Shown: positions 61,475 through 64,000 of the stretch, in pieces
Layout: every line of letters starts with the position of its first letter
Numbering within the stretch: the stretch's first letter is position 1
DNA from: Streptomyces sp. XM4193
GTDB lineage: Bacteria > Actinomycetota > Actinomycetes > Streptomycetales > Streptomycetaceae
NCBI RefSeq assembly: GCF_023072595.1
Contig: NZ_JALLGK010000003.1
Location: forward strand, 186,001 to 250,000
DNA: 64,000 nucleotides
Direction of reading: 5' to 3'
The notes under the pieces: model-generated
The model's input: only the letters and a program-made list of their open reading frames with translations
What the model was told of the DNA's origin: nothing
Database searches by the model: none
Position numbers and translations under genes: made by a program

Positions 61475-61836
61475 ATGCGCCGGGCGGTGCCGGTCTTTCG
61501 CCAGGCTGGCCGGACTCCGATCTCCTTCAGGGCCGTGGCCGGGCGTTCGGTGTACTTCTCGTCCGGCGGCGGGCTGGTGCGCTGCCAGTAGCGGTCGCCG
61601 TGCTCGATGGTGTTGCCGTAGGCGTAGCCGACCGGATGCCCGTCCGCGTACGCGAGGACGGCAGTGAACCCCGGCTCGGTGCTGTGCCGGTCTAGGCGTT
61701 CGCCGAATGCCGTGACGGCGTAGTTCGGCAGGTGGAGGAGTGGGGCGCGCACGTCGGCGTAGACGTCAAGGAGGTCGCCGCGGGCGGTGTCGAGGGTGGT
61801 GAAGGTGCGCAGTTCGATGGCGGGCGCCGTGGTCAT
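61297..61836 (-). CDS. GNAT acetyltransferase
   Basis: 179 residues from ATG 61836. Visible features: AVLAYADGHPVGYAYGNTIEHGD (strands 3-4), ALKEIGVRPAWRKTGTARRIHDALLA (AcCoA loop, R-K-x-G-x-A), and VTLMVNPAAGDGKVHALYKSWGYEDIG (C-terminal). ATG overlaps the stop of the upstream XRE/TPR-like gene (ATGA), so the two are co-translated. Substrate unknown. Confidence 0.87.
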   Translation of the reverse strand: MTTAPAIELRTFTTLDTARGDLLDVYADVRAPLLHLPNYAVTAFGERLDRHSTEPGFTAVLAYADGHPVGYAYGNTIEHGDRYWQRTSPPPDEKYTERPATALKEIGVRPAWRKTGTARRIHDALLATRDEPYVTLMVNPAAGDGKVHALYKSWGYEDIGQSQPSPASPVLTVMIRTSC

Positions 61837-63119
61837 GCGGCCATCCTCCAGGTGGCGGTGTGCTCGGTCCAGGTCTGCGCGATGGAGCTGCCCGGTGCGG
61901 TGGCGCGCAGTGCGGCCCCGAACTCCTGCAGCATGCGGGTGACCCGGGCGTGCTGGGTGGCGGCTTCGGCCGGGACCTTCATCGCGGTGGCCGTCGCGGC
62001 GTCGGGGGCGCCCTGGGCGAGCTGGGCGTGGGCGAGCCGGGTGGTGGCGATGGCCCGGGAACGGATCATGTGGGGCCGAAGGGCGGACAGGCAGCGGTGG
62101 GCGTGGTACTCGGCGGTCGAGTAGTCGCCGAGGGCCAAGTGCGCGGAGAGGGCCAGGGAGTCCAGCTCGGCCTGGTCGTAGAAGGCGAGCATCCACATCG
62201 GCCGGTAGTCGGTGGGGTCGGCGCGCAGCATGGCGTCCTGCGCCTGTTCGAAGGCGCGGCGGGTGCCGGTGCGGTCCTGTGCCGTGCCGTGGATGGCTCC
62301 CTGGCGGGCAAGCCCGAGGGAGGCGAATAGCGGGTCACGGCGGGTGAGGTGCAGGTTGCGGGCGACGTCGTTAGCGGCGGACGCGTCTGCCGGTCGGCCC
62401 ATGTGGCGGTACATGGTGCCCGCGTGGCTCCAGATGCGGAACTTGATCGCCTGTTCGCCGGACATCTCGGCGAGGGCCTGGGCCTCGCGCATGTGCGCCT
62501 TGGCGACGTCGTAGCGCCGGCCGTCGATGGCGGCCCACATCGCGGAGGAGCGGAAGGCGGCTGCTGAGGCGTAGAGGTTGCTGCGTACCCGCTGGGTGGC
62601 GCTGCCGGCGTTCTGGAGGTTGAGCGCCTCGTCGGCGAGGGCGGCGGCCCGCTGCTCGATGCCGAGTTGTCCGCCGTGACGGTGGTCGCTGGCGATGATC
62701 TCGGCGAAGCGCTTGTTGAGGCGATTGACATCGCTCATGCCGATACGGCGCGGCGAAGCCGTGCCGGGTGCGGCTGCTGCTGCGGCGGCAGCCGCCGCGA
62801 TACTGCCGACGAGGGTGCGGCGCTTCATGTCGGGGTCCTCCTGCTGCGGTGGTGCCGGGGTGGACGAAGGCCGGCCCCGTGGCACGAACCCTAAAGCGAC
62901 GGCGGGTAGCCCCGTGACGTCCTCAATTGCCTGGCGGGCAGCTGACTTTGGCCACGTGACCCGGCCCGCTTTCCATGCCCGGACCGATGAGCCGTCGAGT
63001 CCTCCAGGGCGTCCGGTCAACCGTCCAATGGCCCTGTTCACGGCCTCGGCGAGGCTGTTGGAGCTGTAGCCGTGTTCGGTCATCCACGCCTCAAGAACGG
63101 TGTTGCGGGTGGTGTCCAT
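61833..63119 (-). CDS. XRE-like regulator with TPR-type helical C-terminus
   Basis: 428 residues. N-terminal ~75 residues look like a divergent helix-turn-helix (LEAWMTEHGYSSNSLAEAVN; GSSVRAWKAGRVTWPKSAARQAIEDVTG). An Ala-rich segment at ~100-125 (MKRRTLVGSIAAAAAAAAAA) is followed by helical repeats (NLYASAAAFRSSAMWAAIDGRRYDVAKAHMREAQALAEMSG; IWSHAGTMYRHMGRPADASAANDVARNL). Such proteins are abundant in Streptomyces and often pair with a small effector or enzyme gene, here a GNAT. Confidence 0.82.
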   Translation of the reverse strand: MDTTRNTVLEAWMTEHGYSSNSLAEAVNRAIGRLTGRPGGLDGSSVRAWKAGRVTWPKSAARQAIEDVTGLPAVALGFVPRGRPSSTPAPPQQEDPDMKRRTLVGSIAAAAAAAAAAPGTASPRRIGMSDVNRLNKRFAEIIASDHRHGGQLGIEQRAAALADEALNLQNAGSATQRVRSNLYASAAAFRSSAMWAAIDGRRYDVAKAHMREAQALAEMSGEQAIKFRIWSHAGTMYRHMGRPADASAANDVARNLHLTRRDPLFASLGLARQGAIHGTAQDRTGTRRAFEQAQDAMLRADPTDYRPMWMLAFYDQAELDSLALSAHLALGDYSTAEYHAHRCLSALRPHMIRSRAIATTRLAHAQLAQGAPDAATATAMKVPAEAATQHARVTRMLQEFGAALRATAPGSSIAQTWTEHTATWRMAA

Positions 63120-63360
63120 GCGGGCACGGTAGCCCTCGCTATCCCCGCCCGCCAGGTAAAGGAGAGGTCAAAACGCCCTAGGTCGGGCCGTCGGCTGAGC
63201 GCCTGAACGCCCTAACCAACCTGCTGGCAAAGGGAGTTGTCTGGGTGCTGGTCGCCCGCCGCGCCCCACCGTGCGGGCGGCTGTTGACGGCCCGGCCCGC
63301 CCCTGAAGTTCCACCGCGGGGGTGGGCCGGGCGCCGAGACGACACGAAGGCTCCACCCCA

Positions 63361-63807
63361 ATGACGAGTCTGAGAACACCAGTTGAGGCCCTCTCCGCCG
63401 GCCACCCCACGTACAGCCAGACCTTCCCGTGCGAGCCGTCCACGGCTGAGCTCGGCCGTGAACTCGTCCGGGATGTCCTCGGCGTGTGGCACCTCGACGG
63501 TCTCGCCGACCGTGCCGCGCTGATCATCACGGAACTCATCGCGAACGCCTCCAGGCATACGCCGTGTACCGAGATTCGCCTCACGGTTGGGCGGCCGAGC
63601 GCGACTCGACTACGTGTCGGGGTCGTGGACCGGGAACCGTCGCGTCTTCCCGTACTCAGCCAGGCGGCTGACGACGACGAGTCGGGGCGCGGGCTGCTCC
63701 TCGTCGATGCTGTCGCCGACCGCTGGGGCTACGACCTGCACGGCTCGGGCAGACGCCCTTGGGGCAAAGAGGTCTGGGCGGAACTCCGTACCGAGGCCGG
63801 CAAGTGA
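63361..63807 (+). CDS. RsbW-like ATP-binding protein
   Basis: 148 residues from ATG 63361. GHKL fold: N-box ALIITELIANASRHT with E-L-x-x-N-A-x-x-H, and G-box GRGLLLVDAVADRWGYD. It is the same class as the gene at 4727. Its stop overlaps the GTG of the next gene (GTGA). Partner proteins are not obvious. Confidence 0.87.
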   Translation: MTSLRTPVEALSAGHPTYSQTFPCEPSTAELGRELVRDVLGVWHLDGLADRAALIITELIANASRHTPCTEIRLTVGRPSATRLRVGVVDREPSRLPVLSQAADDDESGRGLLLVDAVADRWGYDLHGSGRRPWGKEVWAELRTEAGK

Positions 63808-64000
63808 GCATCCCGGCCACGGCACCCTCGCCCCTTCCGGATCTCGCCCGACTCCGGCCCCGCCAGCAGATGGCCATGGACTGCGCCCTCTGCGCCCGGC
63901 GACTGGGAGCGAGCGGTCGACGACTGGGGGAGATACGCCACCGGGGCCTGCCGTTCCAGCTCTGGGCCTGCGCTCCCAACTGCCAGGCCGCCAGATCGAC
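63804..64000 (+). CDS. Small CxxC protein, cut by the window edge
   Basis: 65 codons are visible from GTG 63804 and the frame is open at the right edge. The sequence MDCALCARRLGASGRRLGEIRHRGLPFQLWACAPNC contains CxxC and a second Cys pair, a zinc-ribbon-like pattern seen in short streptomycete proteins encoded after RsbW-like genes. Function unknown. Confidence 0.65.
   Translation, partial: MSIPATAPSPLPDLARLRPRQQMAMDCALCARRLGASGRRLGEIRHRGLPFQLWACAPNCQAARS

Overview
The window looks like a Streptomyces chromosome. GC is very high with strong third-position bias, GTG starts and 4-nt GTGA/ATGA overlaps between coupled genes are common, and the window carries an AfsK-type kinase and an AfsR-type SARP regulator in the arrangement known from that genus.

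Left part (1-16 kb): a coupled sigma factor/zinc-finger anti-sigma pair, a STAS protein, a secreted M64 metallopeptidase, and an RsbW-like ATPase. Two paralogous GlxA-type regulators follow. Each diverges from its neighbour (a quinone-reductase-like flavoprotein and an MFS transporter) across intergenic regions that align without gaps and share a TGGC-N6-GCCA motif; the second regulator has a frameshift. Then come a flavin monooxygenase, an acetyltransferase, a LuxR-type regulator beside a secreted subtilase, a TetR regulator and a two-domain VOC protein.

Centre (17-26 kb): the afsK-afsR secondary-metabolism locus. It has AfsK (kinase plus PQQ-type propeller), a small exported protein, a PPOX-fold protein, two short genes whose products carry D-[YH]-Q-G-S motifs (one a candidate AfsS) and AfsR. 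An 11-nt-spaced direct repeat of the AfsR/PhoP type lies upstream of the candidate afsS.

26-43 kb: DUF397 protein, MFS exporter, Tat-exported PHP phosphoesterase, two ADP-ribosylglycohydrolases (the second behind a 21-bp near-perfect palindrome), a metallophosphoesterase with a small membrane partner, DinB and GNAT proteins, a four-gene FtsX/LolD-type ABC operon ending in a lipoprotein, and a divergent two-component system.

43-61 kb: an accretion island at tRNA-Arg(CCT) 3' ends. Three tRNA-3'-end copies (43.3, 44.6 and 50.1 kb, the first only a short stub) delimit blocks. These hold a VapBC-like toxin-antitoxin pair and a decayed integrase, then an EACC1-like protein with a 1580-residue caspase/STAND/helical-repeat protein. 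Beyond the third copy lie an AAA+ ATPase/subtilase pair (the protease contains a bldA-type TTA codon) and a complete type I restriction-modification operon (hsdM-hsdS-hsdR). This is a multi-layer defence or conflict island. The right end returns to Streptomyces-type regulators: an XRE/TPR-like protein coupled to a GNAT, and an RsbW-like ATPase coupled to a CxxC protein cut by the window edge.
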